The notes: generated by a model from the letters alone, not told the origin. DNA of 64,000 bases from Micromonospora kangleipakensis (GCF_004217615.1 NZ_SHLD01000001.1:4154001-4218000), one strand, 5' to 3'. Positions 46,301 to 54,395 are shown, counted from the stretch's first letter. A program made the numbers and translations.

Positions 46301-47162
46301 GTCCAACCCACGGCCGGCGCTGCACCCGGTCAGCGACCGGTTCTACAAGCGGCAGAACGAGGGACAGGTTCCCGTCGACGCGGTGCTGGCCACCTCGATG
46401 CTCCAGGTCGGCGTGGACGTGTCCCGCTTCGGCCTGATGGTGGTGACCGGGCAGCCGAAGAACACCGCCGAGTACATCCAGGCGTCCTCCCGGGTCGGCC
46501 GGGATGCCAAACGACCCGGTCTGGTGATCACCCTCTACAACTGGACCCGGCCCCGGGACCTCGCCCACTACGAGGACTTCGAGTACTACCACGCCACTTT
46601 CTACCGCCAGGTGGAGGCGCTGTCGGTCACCCCGTACACCCGGCGGTCGCTGGACCGCAGCACGACCGCGACCCTGGTCGCGGCCATGCGCAACGCGGAG
46701 GAAGCATTCTCCCGCAACACCGACGCCCAGGACGTGCCGCTCGACGGGCCGGAGGTGCAGCAGGTCTTCGACCGGTTCCTGAAGCGGGCCGAGGCGATCG
46801 CCGGTGAGCGGGGCCGCGACTACCTCCAGGAGCGGATCAACCGGCTCAAGGATCTGTGGAACGAGCGGAAGACTGGCGCGGTCCGGCTCGGCTACGACAA
46901 GGGCACGTTCAAGCAACAACAGCTCAATGGCCTGCTGGTCAAGGCGAGCGGCGAGCGGTGGACCGACCTGACGGTCGGGCAGTCCATGCGGGAGACCGAG
47001 AACGAGATCAACCTGGTGCTGCCGGCTGGCGGGGAACTCTTCACCGCGCAGTACGGCGCGCCGGACTGGTCGTTCGGGGCGCCGACCGACGACACCAGGG
47101 ACGAGGACCTCCCCGACGGGGACGAGATGGGCGAGTCGACCCTCGCGGGGAAGGGGAACTGA
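43326..47162 (+). CDS. drmA: DISARM helicase DrmA
   Basis: This 1278-residue superfamily 2 helicase is one of the three core DISARM proteins. The N-terminal 500 residues contain an acidic linker and beta-rich domain. Walker A is FFPTGGGKTEAYL (about 504-516), with a Cys-rich insert (CPWCG, CPEAEGTDAC) around residue 640-660, the DEAH-variant box IIQDELHLISG (about 764) and motif VI SSRVGRDAKRPG (about 1054). DrmA together with DrmB binds and threads incoming DNA with 5' overhangs. Adjacent overlaps on both sides show polycistronic translation. It is of normal length, with no interruption. Confidence 0.95.
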   Translation: MVDVQGGLFPHPRGEQQALTMPGRDDADQQALIQPLDVPQTFPEATSYQVRDELEELIGRDLLGPWDGEHEEFRPGAMGPRERYLVGMLGPKQRPRSDRREAAEVADVDAAVQGDGSEAELPEVVTPQNLGKMWASSMGLSFAVPGDVDVLSVTADWGRYDLRESEDEKGKKRRVWFREPVSYRKEVRLDGETSYRMPLTVPDEDDPGVHLAVEVRPRNGGRVVQLALINTQMEATSNGDTAWLFQTALTVTALDGDAAVFLPIDDPLDGVRGVDDDQEETHLRLLYRSQRRYAAGRNVAVHPSVRDGERWAHQLVTTWLPTYNVPATVAQVGKGSGLAGVELSMDALAAADIDRLRTGLAPLADGYEAWLDDEEAKIPGLPEPLRNAAEAAVFTARRAAERIRAGIALLTNPEADKHADALAAFRFANEAMALQRRHSEVGRLREDKGLSYAEAKAAIDGRGTAAASWRPFQLAFVLLNLPSITDPAHPERAANRDATVDLLFFPTGGGKTEAYLGLTAFAFAIRRRQGVIGAGADARSGEAGVAVLMRYTLRLLTAQQFQRAAALVCAAEVLRRKNERSWGTEPFRIGLWVGGGVSPNWYNDAAEQIAEAREAGNGKFTNVLQTLSCPWCGSKLRAERDLVSKDDLRRVFLYCPEAEGTDACPFSRTRSPEGLPILTVDEEIYRYAPSLVIATVDKLAQLPWRGFAGLLFGRVRERCPRHGYRHDDLDARTGCGARHNKKGKLEAATSRPVIRLRPPDLIIQDELHLISGALGTTVGLFEAAVDQLCTWPLPGGGEAGPKIVASTATTKRAREQVLGVFGRDLAVFPPPVIDITDTFFSRQVPVTVDNPGRRYLGVCAHGIRMKSAEIRIAEILLLAGQTLIDRYGQPADPYLTTVGYFNATRELAGMRRILDDQVATRVRSHGRRKGLSDRLVGTQMLNVQELTSRISSGDISDVLKRLEIGFDPELDTSARRRAILDDAREAYKSKTASNPRPALHPVSDRFYKRQNEGQVPVDAVLATSMLQVGVDVSRFGLMVVTGQPKNTAEYIQASSRVGRDAKRPGLVITLYNWTRPRDLAHYEDFEYYHATFYRQVEALSVTPYTRRSLDRSTTATLVAAMRNAEEAFSRNTDAQDVPLDGPEVQQVFDRFLKRAEAIAGERGRDYLQERINRLKDLWNERKTGAVRLGYDKGTFKQQQLNGLLVKASGERWTDLTVGQSMRETENEINLVLPAGGELFTAQYGAPDWSFGAPTDDTRDEDLPDGDEMGESTLAGKGN

Positions 47163-49054
47163 TGGCGGGCAGACACTTCCGGCGGGTCGGCTCGGTGCGA
47201 CCCAGCCACCTGATGTTCACCACCGGCGTCGGCGCGATCGTCGACCTGCCGAACTTCTCGGTCCTCGTACGCGGGCTCGACGACTGGAACCACTCGGCCG
47301 TCCCCGACTGGGTGCCGATTGTCGAACCCCGGCTGCTGGCGGCCGTCAAGAACCTGCTGGGCAAGCCGTCCATCAAGGAACTGCGCCCCGCGCCCTGGAT
47401 CGACGGCGTCGACCAGGACCCGAACGGACCGGCCGCCAAGGTCGGTGTGCCGATCGTGCCGTTCCCCGGCTGGCTGCGCTGCACCATCTGCGACGAGCTG
47501 GCGCCGATCGAGTCGACGATCTTCGGCTTCGAGAACGCCAAGCCCCGCAAGCCGCACGAGGCCAAGTTCTTCCACACCTCGTGCACCCGGAAGAAGTCGG
47601 GCAAGCCGATGGCCGTGGCCGCCCGGTTCGTGCTCGCCTGCACCGCCGGGCACCTCGACGACTTCCCGTACGCCCACTTCGTCCACCAGGGCGGCACCTG
47701 CCCCAACGCGAGCCACCCGAAGCTGAAGATGGACGACCGTGGCGGCAACCTCGGCGCCAACGTCGAGATCAAGTGCGTGCCCTGCGGCGCCCGCCGCAAC
47801 ATGAAGGAGGTGCTCGGCCCGCGCGGTCCGGAGAAGCTGCCGCGCTGCCGGGGCCGCCACGCGCACCTGGGCAGCTTCGAGGCGGGCTGCACCGCGGAGC
47901 TGAAGCTGCTGATCGTCGGCGCGTCCAACCAGTGGTTCGCGCAGACGCTCTCCGCGCTGGCCGTGCCGCGCACCGGCGCGAGCGAGTTGCAGGCAAAGGT
48001 GGAGCAGCACTGGAAGCCTTCCCTGGAAGGCGTTCCCGGCGTCGAGATGCTGCCCTACCTGCGGACCGTCGTCCCAGCGCTGCGGGAGTTCGATCGGTGG
48101 ACCGACCAGGAGATCTGGGCCGCCATCGAGCGGCACCGCGAAGGTCCCAAGGGCGACGAGGAGCAGAAGGGCTACCCTGACCTGCACACCCCGGAGTGGG
48201 AGATCTTCTCCGCCGCGCAACTGCCACCGGCCACCGACGACTTCACGCTGCGCCGCGACCCGAACGGGGTGCCCGGGGAGCTGAAGGAGCTCTACGCCGA
48301 CGTGATCCAGGCCGAGCGGCTGCGCCAGGTCCGGGCGCTGGTCGGCTTTACCCGGCTCGACGCCCCCGACCCGATGGACCCCGACCTCGTGACCCGGGCG
48401 CCGCTGGGCAAGGCCACCCCGACCTGGGTGCCGGCCAGCGAGGTACGCGGCGAGGGCATCTTCCTCCGCCTGCCCGAGAACCTGCTGTCCGAGTGGGAGG
48501 AGCGGGTCACCGACACCGAGTGCATGCAGGAGCACCGCGACGCGTACGCCCGGTTCCGGCAGAACCGCTACTCCGGGCGGATCTCAGGGGCGTTCGAGCC
48601 GATGAAGCACTGGCCGGGCGAGCGGTACATCGCGCTGCACACCCTGTCGCACCTGCTGATCCGAACCATCGCCCTGGAATGCGGCTACAGCTCGGCCAGC
48701 CTGTCGGAGCGTATCTACGCCGGCACGCCGGACGACCCCCGCACTGGCATCCTCGTCTACACGGCGGTGCCGGACGCCGAGGGGACGCTCGGTGGGTTGG
48801 TGTCGCTCGCCGAGCACGACTCGCTGGTCCGGCTCACCCGACGGGCGCTCGCCGACGCCAGGCACTGCTCGTCGGATCCGCTCTGCGCCGAACGGCTGCC
48901 CCAGGACCCGGCGGACTTCCTCCACGGTGCCGCCTGCCACGTCTGCCTCTTCGTCTCCGAGACGACCTGCGAACGCGGCAACCGGTTCCTGGACCGGCGG
49001 TTCGTCGTACCGATCGACAAGCCGGACCTGGCGCTCTTCCCCGAGCTGCCATGA
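47162..49054 (+). CDS. drmB: DISARM protein DrmB (DUF1998 domain)
   Basis: This 630-residue protein starts at the ATG sharing one base with the drmA stop. The N-terminus RRVGSVRPSHLMFTTGVGAI is the DrmB signature. Multiple Cys/His groups (LRCTICDE, TSCTRKKS, CTAGHLDDFPY, GGTCPN, CVPCG) suggest structural zinc sites in the first half. The C-terminal DUF1998 domain spans LHTLSHLLIRTIALECGYSS and ACHVCLFVSETTCERGNR. DrmB forms the complex with DrmA that recognises invading DNA. A longer open frame upstream is only a continuation inside drmA. Confidence 0.95.
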   Translation: MAGRHFRRVGSVRPSHLMFTTGVGAIVDLPNFSVLVRGLDDWNHSAVPDWVPIVEPRLLAAVKNLLGKPSIKELRPAPWIDGVDQDPNGPAAKVGVPIVPFPGWLRCTICDELAPIESTIFGFENAKPRKPHEAKFFHTSCTRKKSGKPMAVAARFVLACTAGHLDDFPYAHFVHQGGTCPNASHPKLKMDDRGGNLGANVEIKCVPCGARRNMKEVLGPRGPEKLPRCRGRHAHLGSFEAGCTAELKLLIVGASNQWFAQTLSALAVPRTGASELQAKVEQHWKPSLEGVPGVEMLPYLRTVVPALREFDRWTDQEIWAAIERHREGPKGDEEQKGYPDLHTPEWEIFSAAQLPPATDDFTLRRDPNGVPGELKELYADVIQAERLRQVRALVGFTRLDAPDPMDPDLVTRAPLGKATPTWVPASEVRGEGIFLRLPENLLSEWEERVTDTECMQEHRDAYARFRQNRYSGRISGAFEPMKHWPGERYIALHTLSHLLIRTIALECGYSSASLSERIYAGTPDDPRTGILVYTAVPDAEGTLGGLVSLAEHDSLVRLTRRALADARHCSSDPLCAERLPQDPADFLHGAACHVCLFVSETTCERGNRFLDRRFVVPIDKPDLALFPELP

Positions 49055-49833
49055 CCTGGCACCCGGCCTTCGAGGCGGCGGCCGAGGCCGCGGTGAACCG
49101 GCTGGGTCCGGGACACCTGCGGGTGCTGGCCGACCGCCTCGGCGACGGCTCGCCAGAACAGGCCGTCCGGCACGCCGTCCCGGTGCCCGGCTTCGCCGAG
49201 GCGGCCGGGGCGGTGCTGGCCGCCCAGCGCGCCTCGGGGCTGCCAGGCGTGGAGGCGGCGGCCTACCTGCGAGGGCTGGCCGCCGGGCACGCGCAGCGGT
49301 CGGCGGCGGTACGGATCGAGTCGGTGTGGAGCGGGCCGAGCACCCATCCGGTGCCGGTCCGCGCCACCGCCCAGGTGCTGGTCGACCTGGTCGCGGAGGC
49401 CCACGCCGAGCTGCTGCTGATGACGTACTCCGCCAAGCCCTACCCACCGTTGCTGGCGGCGCTGACGACGGCGGTCGCCCGCGGAGTGGCCGTGACCGTC
49501 GTCGTCGAGACACTGGCCGGAGCCGGCGGAGCGCTGAACGGCGCGGAACCCGCCGCTGCCTTCGCGAACCTGCCCGGCGTCCAGTTATGGCACTGGCCGG
49601 TCGAGCGGCGGACCGAGGATCACGCCAAGATGCACGCGAAAATCGCCGTCGCCGATCGCCGGGTGCTGCTGGTGTCCAGCGCCAACCTCACCCAGTCCGG
49701 TGTCAACCGCAACATCGAGGCGGGGCTGCTGGTACGCGGCGGCACGGCACCCCAGCGAGCGGCTGAGCACATCGCGGAGCTGCAGACCCGCGGGGTGCTG
49801 GCCCGGCTCCGGACGTCCGCGCAGGGGTGGTGA
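49051..49833 (+). CDS. drmC: DISARM phospholipase D-like protein DrmC
   Basis: This 260-residue protein has one PLD-type HKD motif: His195, Lys197 and Asp202 in MHAKIAVADRRVLLVSSANL, which with dimerisation gives a nuclease-like active site. Before this comes VLVDLVAEAHAELLLMTYS, the first strand of the PLD fold. The N-terminal 120 residues are helical. It overlaps drmB by four bases. DrmC is the third core DISARM gene, though defence can persist without it in studied systems. Its end overlaps the following methylase gene region. Confidence 0.93.
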   Translation: MTWHPAFEAAAEAAVNRLGPGHLRVLADRLGDGSPEQAVRHAVPVPGFAEAAGAVLAAQRASGLPGVEAAAYLRGLAAGHAQRSAAVRIESVWSGPSTHPVPVRATAQVLVDLVAEAHAELLLMTYSAKPYPPLLAALTTAVARGVAVTVVVETLAGAGGALNGAEPAAAFANLPGVQLWHWPVERRTEDHAKMHAKIAVADRRVLLVSSANLTQSGVNRNIEAGLLVRGGTAPQRAAEHIAELQTRGVLARLRTSAQGW

Positions 49834-49835
49834 AC

Positions 49836-51803
49836 ATGCTGGGTTCGGACGGGGCCACCGTCGCCACCGGCGACATCGCCCGGCTGGCGGGCGTCGGGCG
49901 GGCAGCGGTCAGCAACTGGCGGCGGCGCTTTCCCGACTTCCCGCAGCCCGTCGGCGGCAGCTCCGCGAGCCCTCTGTTCGCGGTGGGGGAGGTCGAGGCC
50001 TGGCTGAGCCGACACGACAAACCGTTCCGGCTCACCCCCGTTGACCGGGTATGGCAATCGCTGAGAGGGTCCGCTAGTGACCTGGAACTGGGCGATCGAA
50101 TCGGCAACCTCGGTGGCTTTCTGGTCTTCCTCGAGCGGGATCCGGCGGGATGGAAGACCCTCGCCGAACAGCCCGACGCTGTGGTGGAGGATCGGCTGGC
50201 CGAGGCCATTCGGACGGTCGTCCCGGAGTTCGGGCACCTCATCACCGACGTGCCGGCCCCGGACACGGTGGCCATTGTCCGACTGGCCGCCGAGGCGGCC
50301 GACCGGGAGGGACCCCGGGCCGTCTTCGACTTCCTCTGCGAGCGGTATTTGGAAGTCCACTCCCGCCGTCACACCGTCACACCCGCAGCGTTCGCTTCCG
50401 TCATGGTCGCTCTGGCCGCGTCGGAGGCGGAAACCATTCTCGATCCGGCATGCGGGATCGGCACCCTGCTGCTCGCCGCCGCCGGGCGCTCCGTCCAGGA
50501 GTTGCGCGGCCAGGAGGTGAATCGGACGCCAGCCCGCATCGCCTCCGCCCGGCTCCTGCTGCACGCCAGGGATGCCCGAGTCACCGTGTCGGATTCGCTG
50601 CGATCCGACGTGTACCCGGGGGCCCTGTTCGACGCGGTGGTGTGCAACCCGCCCTTTGCGGACCGGTCCTGGGGGCATGACGAGCTGGCCGGCGACGCGC
50701 GCTGGGAGTACGGCCTGCCGCCCCGGGGGGAACCGGAACTGGCCTGGGTGCAGCACTGTCTCCGGCACGTCAAGCCCGGAGGGCGGGTCGCGGTTCTCAT
50801 GCCGGCCGCTGCCGCCAGCAGGCGTTCGGGCCGACGAATCCGGAGCAACCTGCTCCGAGCCGGGGTGCTGCGCGCGGTGATCTGTCTGCCGCCGACCGGA
50901 CCGACCGGGGCGGTGGCGCCGGATCTGTGGCTGATGCGGCGCCCCGACGGGACGCGGCGTCCCGATGAGGTGTTCATGGTCGATGCCAGCTCCGAACCCG
51001 CCCATGCCATACAGGCCTGGGCCGCCTTCTCCGCTGGGTCCGAACTGCCGGCCGGGAGCCGGGCGGTCCCGATCATCGACCTGTTGGATGACGACGTGGA
51101 CCTCGCCCCGGCCCGCCACCTGGCCGCCGCCGGCAGGCCCTCTTCAGCTTTCCCACCCGCTCTGGCGTCGCTGTGCGCCGCGGTCGATGCCCTCGTGCCG
51201 ACCCTGCCGGACTTGACCGACATCCCGTCGCCCGATGCCCCGGTGATGACCACCATCGGCGAGCTCGTCAGGACGGGCGCGGTCACCATCCGACAGGCTC
51301 CGATGAAGATGGGTACGGACGAGGACGGACCCACGCCGGTGCTCACCGCTCGGGACGTACGCCTCGGGCGCCCCGCATCCGGGACAGCCGTGGATTTGCC
51401 CGGTGCGGTCACTCTCAGGGCAGGCGACGTGGTGACACCGCTCGCGCCGCGTGCGCCCGCCGTGCACGTCGTCACCGACGGCGGCCCGCTGCTCGGCCCG
51501 CGGCTCTACCTGCTCCGGGTCGACCCGGAGCAGCTGGACCCGTACTTCCTGGCCGGCTTCCTGCGGACCGCGCAGCGCGGCGGCTCCAGCGGCTCATCCC
51601 TCGCCGGCCGACTCGACATCCGGCGGACCCGCATACCCCGGCTGCCCCTCTCCGAGCAGCGCAGCATCGGGGAGGCATTCAGGCGGCTGATGGCTTTCGA
51701 GGCGCGCTTGCGGAAGGCGACGGCGCTGGGGGAGGAGCTCGTCGAGCGCGGGTTCGTCGGTCTCGGAGACGGGAGCCTGCGGCCGGCGACGGTGGCGGAC
51801 TAG
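49836..51803 (+). CDS. Second HTH-fused N6-adenine DNA methylase with specificity module
   Basis: This 655-residue paralogue of the 27881 methylase has the same layout: helix-turn-helix (IARLAGVGRAAVSNWRRRF), helical spacer, methylase core with motif I ILDPACGIGTLLLAA and intact motif IV VCNPPFADRS (Asn271), then a specificity-like region (LDPYFLAGFLRTAQRG, RIPRLPLSEQRSIGEAF). The ATG at 49836 has AGGGG 8 bases upstream; GTG starts at 49827 or 49830 would overlap drmC. It should be an active DNA or possibly autonomous modification enzyme. It follows DISARM without a gap, and a kinase gene follows, so it may be an accessory part of the locus. Confidence 0.9.
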   Translation: MLGSDGATVATGDIARLAGVGRAAVSNWRRRFPDFPQPVGGSSASPLFAVGEVEAWLSRHDKPFRLTPVDRVWQSLRGSASDLELGDRIGNLGGFLVFLERDPAGWKTLAEQPDAVVEDRLAEAIRTVVPEFGHLITDVPAPDTVAIVRLAAEAADREGPRAVFDFLCERYLEVHSRRHTVTPAAFASVMVALAASEAETILDPACGIGTLLLAAAGRSVQELRGQEVNRTPARIASARLLLHARDARVTVSDSLRSDVYPGALFDAVVCNPPFADRSWGHDELAGDARWEYGLPPRGEPELAWVQHCLRHVKPGGRVAVLMPAAAASRRSGRRIRSNLLRAGVLRAVICLPPTGPTGAVAPDLWLMRRPDGTRRPDEVFMVDASSEPAHAIQAWAAFSAGSELPAGSRAVPIIDLLDDDVDLAPARHLAAAGRPSSAFPPALASLCAAVDALVPTLPDLTDIPSPDAPVMTTIGELVRTGAVTIRQAPMKMGTDEDGPTPVLTARDVRLGRPASGTAVDLPGAVTLRAGDVVTPLAPRAPAVHVVTDGGPLLGPRLYLLRVDPEQLDPYFLAGFLRTAQRGGSSGSSLAGRLDIRRTRIPRLPLSEQRSIGEAFRRLMAFEARLRKATALGEELVERGFVGLGDGSLRPATVAD

Positions 51804-51845
51804 CCTGCCCATGCTGGGGGATCAAGGACGGAGGGGGCTGCCGCG

Positions 51846-53438
51846 GTGGGGATGCTGATCAACAGCCGGTACGAGCTGGACGACCTGCCTATCGGCCATG
51901 GCGGCATGGGCGAGGTGTGGCTGGGGCACGACACCAAACTGGACCGGCACGTGGCGGTCAAGTTCATCCGCTTCCCGAACGGTGAGCAGGACAAGGACTA
52001 CATCCGCCGGTTCGTCCGCGAGTCGCGGATCACCGCCCGGCTGGAGCACCCGGGTGTCCCGGCCGTCTACGACGTCGGGTCGCACGAAGGCCGCCCCTAC
52101 CTCGTCATGCAGCGTATCCACGGGATCAGCGTCGCCGACCTGGTGGCCGAGCAGGGTGCGCTGCCCATCGGCTGGGCGGCCGGGATCGCCGCCCAGGTCT
52201 GCGCGGTCCTCACCGCCGCCCACCAGGCCTCGCTCGTGCACCGTGACCTCAAGCCGAGCAACCTCATGCTCCAGCCCGACGGGGCGGTCAAGGTGCTCGA
52301 CTTCGGACTCGCCGCAGCACCCACCCTCTCCGACTTCTCGAAGATCACGGCGACCGGGCTGCCGCCCGGCACGCCCGCCTACATGGCGCCTGAGCAGATC
52401 GAGACCAACATCAGCGGCCCCGCCACCGACCTGTACGCGCTGGGCTGCACCCTGCACGAGATGCTGACCGGGGAGCGACTCTTCACCGGGTCCACCTCCT
52501 ACGACGTGTGGAGCAAGCAGGTCACCCACCAGCCGCTGCCGGTGCGTGGCGTACGGGACGACGTGCCCGCCGGCCTGGAGGACCTGCTGCTGCACCTGCT
52601 GCAGAAGAAGCCCGAGGATCGGCCGGAGAGCGCCCAGGTCGTCTACGACCGTCTGCTGCCCTTCGCCACGGACCTCGGCCCGATCCCGGGGATCCTCCAT
52701 GCGCCGTCGACGGTGAGCCCTGCCCGGATGTACGGCTCGATGCTGGGGCGGGTATTCACATCGGCCCCTCCGGCGTCGCCCGCCGGGCCGATCGTGCCGC
52801 CGGCGTCCGCCGGTGAGCCCGCGCAGCCGCCGGCACCGCCCCAGCGGCGGCCCGATGAGAAGCCGGGGGTGGGGCGGACGGATCTACGGCGGGCACGAGC
52901 GGAAGCCAGCCGGCTGGTTGGGTCGTCCCGCTACGGCCAGGCGGCGGAAGTGCTTGCCGCCGCGGTCGCGCCGGCGATCACCGCCCTCGGCAGGACGGAC
53001 GAGGACGTGGTGCGCGTCCGGCTCGAACTGGCCGACGCACTCTTCGAAGAGGGCGACTACCGGCGGGCCGCACCGGCGTACGAGGAACTCGCCGAGGACG
53101 TCGCGCGGAAGCAGGGGCCGCACGCCGATCTCGCGCTGCACTGCCGGCTCAGGGGTGCCACCTGCCGCGCCCTCTTCGGCGAGACGAGCGAGGCATTGCG
53201 GCAGCTCGAAGCGCTTGTACGGGACGAGACCGAGGCGTTCGGCGCGGACGACCCGCGCACGCTGGAACTGCGCCGCCAGATCGGCCTCCTTCAGCTCGGC
53301 GCCGGTCTACGGCACGCCGCCGAGCAGACGCTGACACGTCTCCTCGCGGACCTGACCCGGCTCAACAGCGCCACGCATCCCAGCACCATGGAGATCGCCG
53401 ACCTGCTGTCGGGCCTGCGTCGGCCCCGCTCCCGATGA
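51846..53438 (+). CDS. Soluble serine/threonine protein kinase with C-terminal TPR-like domain
   Basis: This 530-residue protein starts at a GTG 43 bases after the methylase. Residues 5-275 are a Hanks-type kinase: glycine loop IGHGGMGEVW, VAVKFI lysine, catalytic loop VHRDLKPSNLM, DFG and the APE-like YMAPEQIE. A Pro-rich linker (about 300-340) follows. The C-terminal 180 residues are helical repeats (AAEVLAAAVAPAITALGRTD, EEGDYRRAAPAYEELAEDV). No transmembrane helix exists, unlike most PknB-type receptors, so it acts in the cytoplasm. Its place directly behind the methylase suggests a signalling role in the defence island. Confidence 0.93.
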   Translation: MGMLINSRYELDDLPIGHGGMGEVWLGHDTKLDRHVAVKFIRFPNGEQDKDYIRRFVRESRITARLEHPGVPAVYDVGSHEGRPYLVMQRIHGISVADLVAEQGALPIGWAAGIAAQVCAVLTAAHQASLVHRDLKPSNLMLQPDGAVKVLDFGLAAAPTLSDFSKITATGLPPGTPAYMAPEQIETNISGPATDLYALGCTLHEMLTGERLFTGSTSYDVWSKQVTHQPLPVRGVRDDVPAGLEDLLLHLLQKKPEDRPESAQVVYDRLLPFATDLGPIPGILHAPSTVSPARMYGSMLGRVFTSAPPASPAGPIVPPASAGEPAQPPAPPQRRPDEKPGVGRTDLRRARAEASRLVGSSRYGQAAEVLAAAVAPAITALGRTDEDVVRVRLELADALFEEGDYRRAAPAYEELAEDVARKQGPHADLALHCRLRGATCRALFGETSEALRQLEALVRDETEAFGADDPRTLELRRQIGLLQLGAGLRHAAEQTLTRLLADLTRLNSATHPSTMEIADLLSGLRRPRSR

Positions 53439-53524
53439 TCCAACCCGCTGCACGGCAGAAGGCACCGCAGCACCGATCGACCACGTGATCGCCGCCGGGG
53501 GCGGCGCTGACTGAGGAGAGCGTC

Positions 53525-53659
53525 ATGGGTGACACGGCTTCGCCGATCGAGCACATTTCCATCCGCGTGCCGTGGCACGACACCGGCTGGAAGGGAACGG
53601 TGTGCGCCGACCCTCACGGCAACGGCACCTGCGTGCCTGCTGCCAGACCCCTGCGGTGA
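53525..53659 (+). pseudogene. 44-residue stub of a larger gene
   Basis: The frame MGDTASPIEHISIRVPWHDT, then GWKGTVCADPHGNGTCVPAA, has a good ribosome site (GAGGAGAG) and then stops. The IRVPWHDTGWKGTVC pattern is familiar as the extreme N-terminus of much larger proteins with ATPase/helicase domains, so this looks like a start that lost its body. The stop lies inside a perfect hairpin (53651-53689), marking the break point. It may still be translated as a short peptide. Confidence 0.55.
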
Positions 53660-53689
53660 CCGGCCTGGAAGTCAAGCCGGTCACCGCAG
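53651..53689. terminator. 14-base-pair perfect hairpin between converging genes
   Basis: CTGCGGTGACCGGC at 53651-53664 is repeated inverted as GCCGGTCACCGCAG at 53676-53689, leaving an 11-base loop. It lies between the stub and the convergent GntR gene and could end transcription from both sides, though no U-run follows. TCACCGCAGCCTGC of its right arm recurs at about 54004-54017 beyond the GntR gene. Confidence 0.55.
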
Positions 53690-53754
53690 CCTGCGAGGTC
53701 AGAGACCGAAGACCTTCTGGGCGAGGTTCCCCCAGGCCGGGAAGTCCGCGCCGC

Positions 53755-53991
53755 CTACGAATCCTGTTCTGAGGGGTCAGCGACGAAAACGCCCAAACCT
53801 TGCCTGCCGACAAGCTCTCCAGCTTCGATCATCGAGTCGACGGCTCTCCGGACGGTCGCGGAGCTTGTTGAGTACTGCTTCATCAAGTTCTGTGTCGTCG
53901 GAATCTTCTCGCCCGGCTTCAGCAAGCCCGCCTTAACTCTGGCTCGGAGATCATCGCGGATGGATCTCCACAGCGGTGCGGCGTACGGCAT
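53755..53991 (-). CDS. Small GntR-type winged-helix regulator
   Basis: This 78-residue protein is only a GntR DNA-binding domain: PLWRSIRDDLRARVKAGLLK, then LMKQYSTSSATVRRAVDSMI as recognition helix, and a wing (ELVGRQGLGVFVADP). There is no effector-binding domain. Such minimal GntR proteins often regulate mobile or defence genes. Three CTAGG motifs, each 9 bases apart, lie in the intergenic region next to its start and are its likely target. Confidence 0.9.
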   Translation of the reverse strand: MPYAAPLWRSIRDDLRARVKAGLLKPGEKIPTTQNLMKQYSTSSATVRRAVDSMIEAGELVGRQGLGVFVADPSEQDS

Positions 53992-54034
53992 GTCCTGATG
54001 GGATCACCGCAGCCTGCCGGGTAGACGAGTAACC

Positions 54035-54061
54035 CTAGGTTTGCTAGGAAAGCTAGGAAAC
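54035..54061. promoter_or_regulatory. Three tandem CTAGG repeats at 9-base spacing
   Basis: The sequence CTAGGTTTG-CTAGGAAAG-CTAGGAAAC has three CTAGG cores at 54035, 54044 and 54053, exactly 9 bases apart. It lies between the divergent GntR gene and the small gene at 54099. Tandem short direct repeats in such a place suggest cooperative binding by the small GntR protein, controlling both directions. Confidence 0.6.
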
Positions 54062-54098
54062 AATGTAGGCTCGTCATCGGAAGGGCAGGGGAGGGGAC

Positions 54099-54395
54099 GT
54101 GGGTAGGCGGTGGAAGTGGTTCTTGCGGCCGGGGAGGGTGGCGGTCGATTTGACCGGCCAAGTAGTGCCAGGCGAGATGGCGGGGCGGTTCCGGCGCTCG
54201 ACGGTCGAGGACGTCGTACCCGATGGTCTGGTGACCTCGCGGTGCGGCGGCGCGCTCGTCTACGAGTGGCCCGAGCAGCGGCGGGCTACCGGCGCGGCGG
54301 ACCAGCGCGTAGAGCGCTATGGCCCGTCACCCCGGCGAGCGAAACCGGAGGCGGCGCTGACTTCCGGCAGGCGTAGGAGACGAGCGGATGGCTGA
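54099..54395 (+). CDS. Small hypothetical protein upstream of the XRE regulator
   Basis: This 98-residue frame starts at GTG behind GGGGAGGGG and ends inside the next gene's start. It is basic, with no recognised domain: the opening MGRRWKWFLRPGRVAVDLTG is followed by a central stretch (RRSTVEDVVPDGLVTSRCGG) and an Arg-rich tail. A good ribosome site, position behind a regulated promoter and overlap with the XRE gene support translation. The function is unknown. Confidence 0.55.
   Translation: MGRRWKWFLRPGRVAVDLTGQVVPGEMAGRFRRSTVEDVVPDGLVTSRCGGALVYEWPEQRRATGAADQRVERYGPSPRRAKPEAALTSGRRRRRADG

Noticed and set aside
43245..46919. A 1224-codon open frame on the minus strand opposite drmA
   Set aside because: It is a mirror frame caused by the strong GC bias at third codon positions. 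It lacks domain motifs and is rich in Gly/Ala/Arg/Asp, while the plus strand encodes a clear DrmA.
36116..53438. A BREX or Pgl system (PglX-like methylase plus kinase)
   Set aside because: No PglZ phosphatase and no BrxC/PglY ATPase are present, while drmA, drmB, drmC and drmD are all clear. The locus is class 1 DISARM with extra genes.
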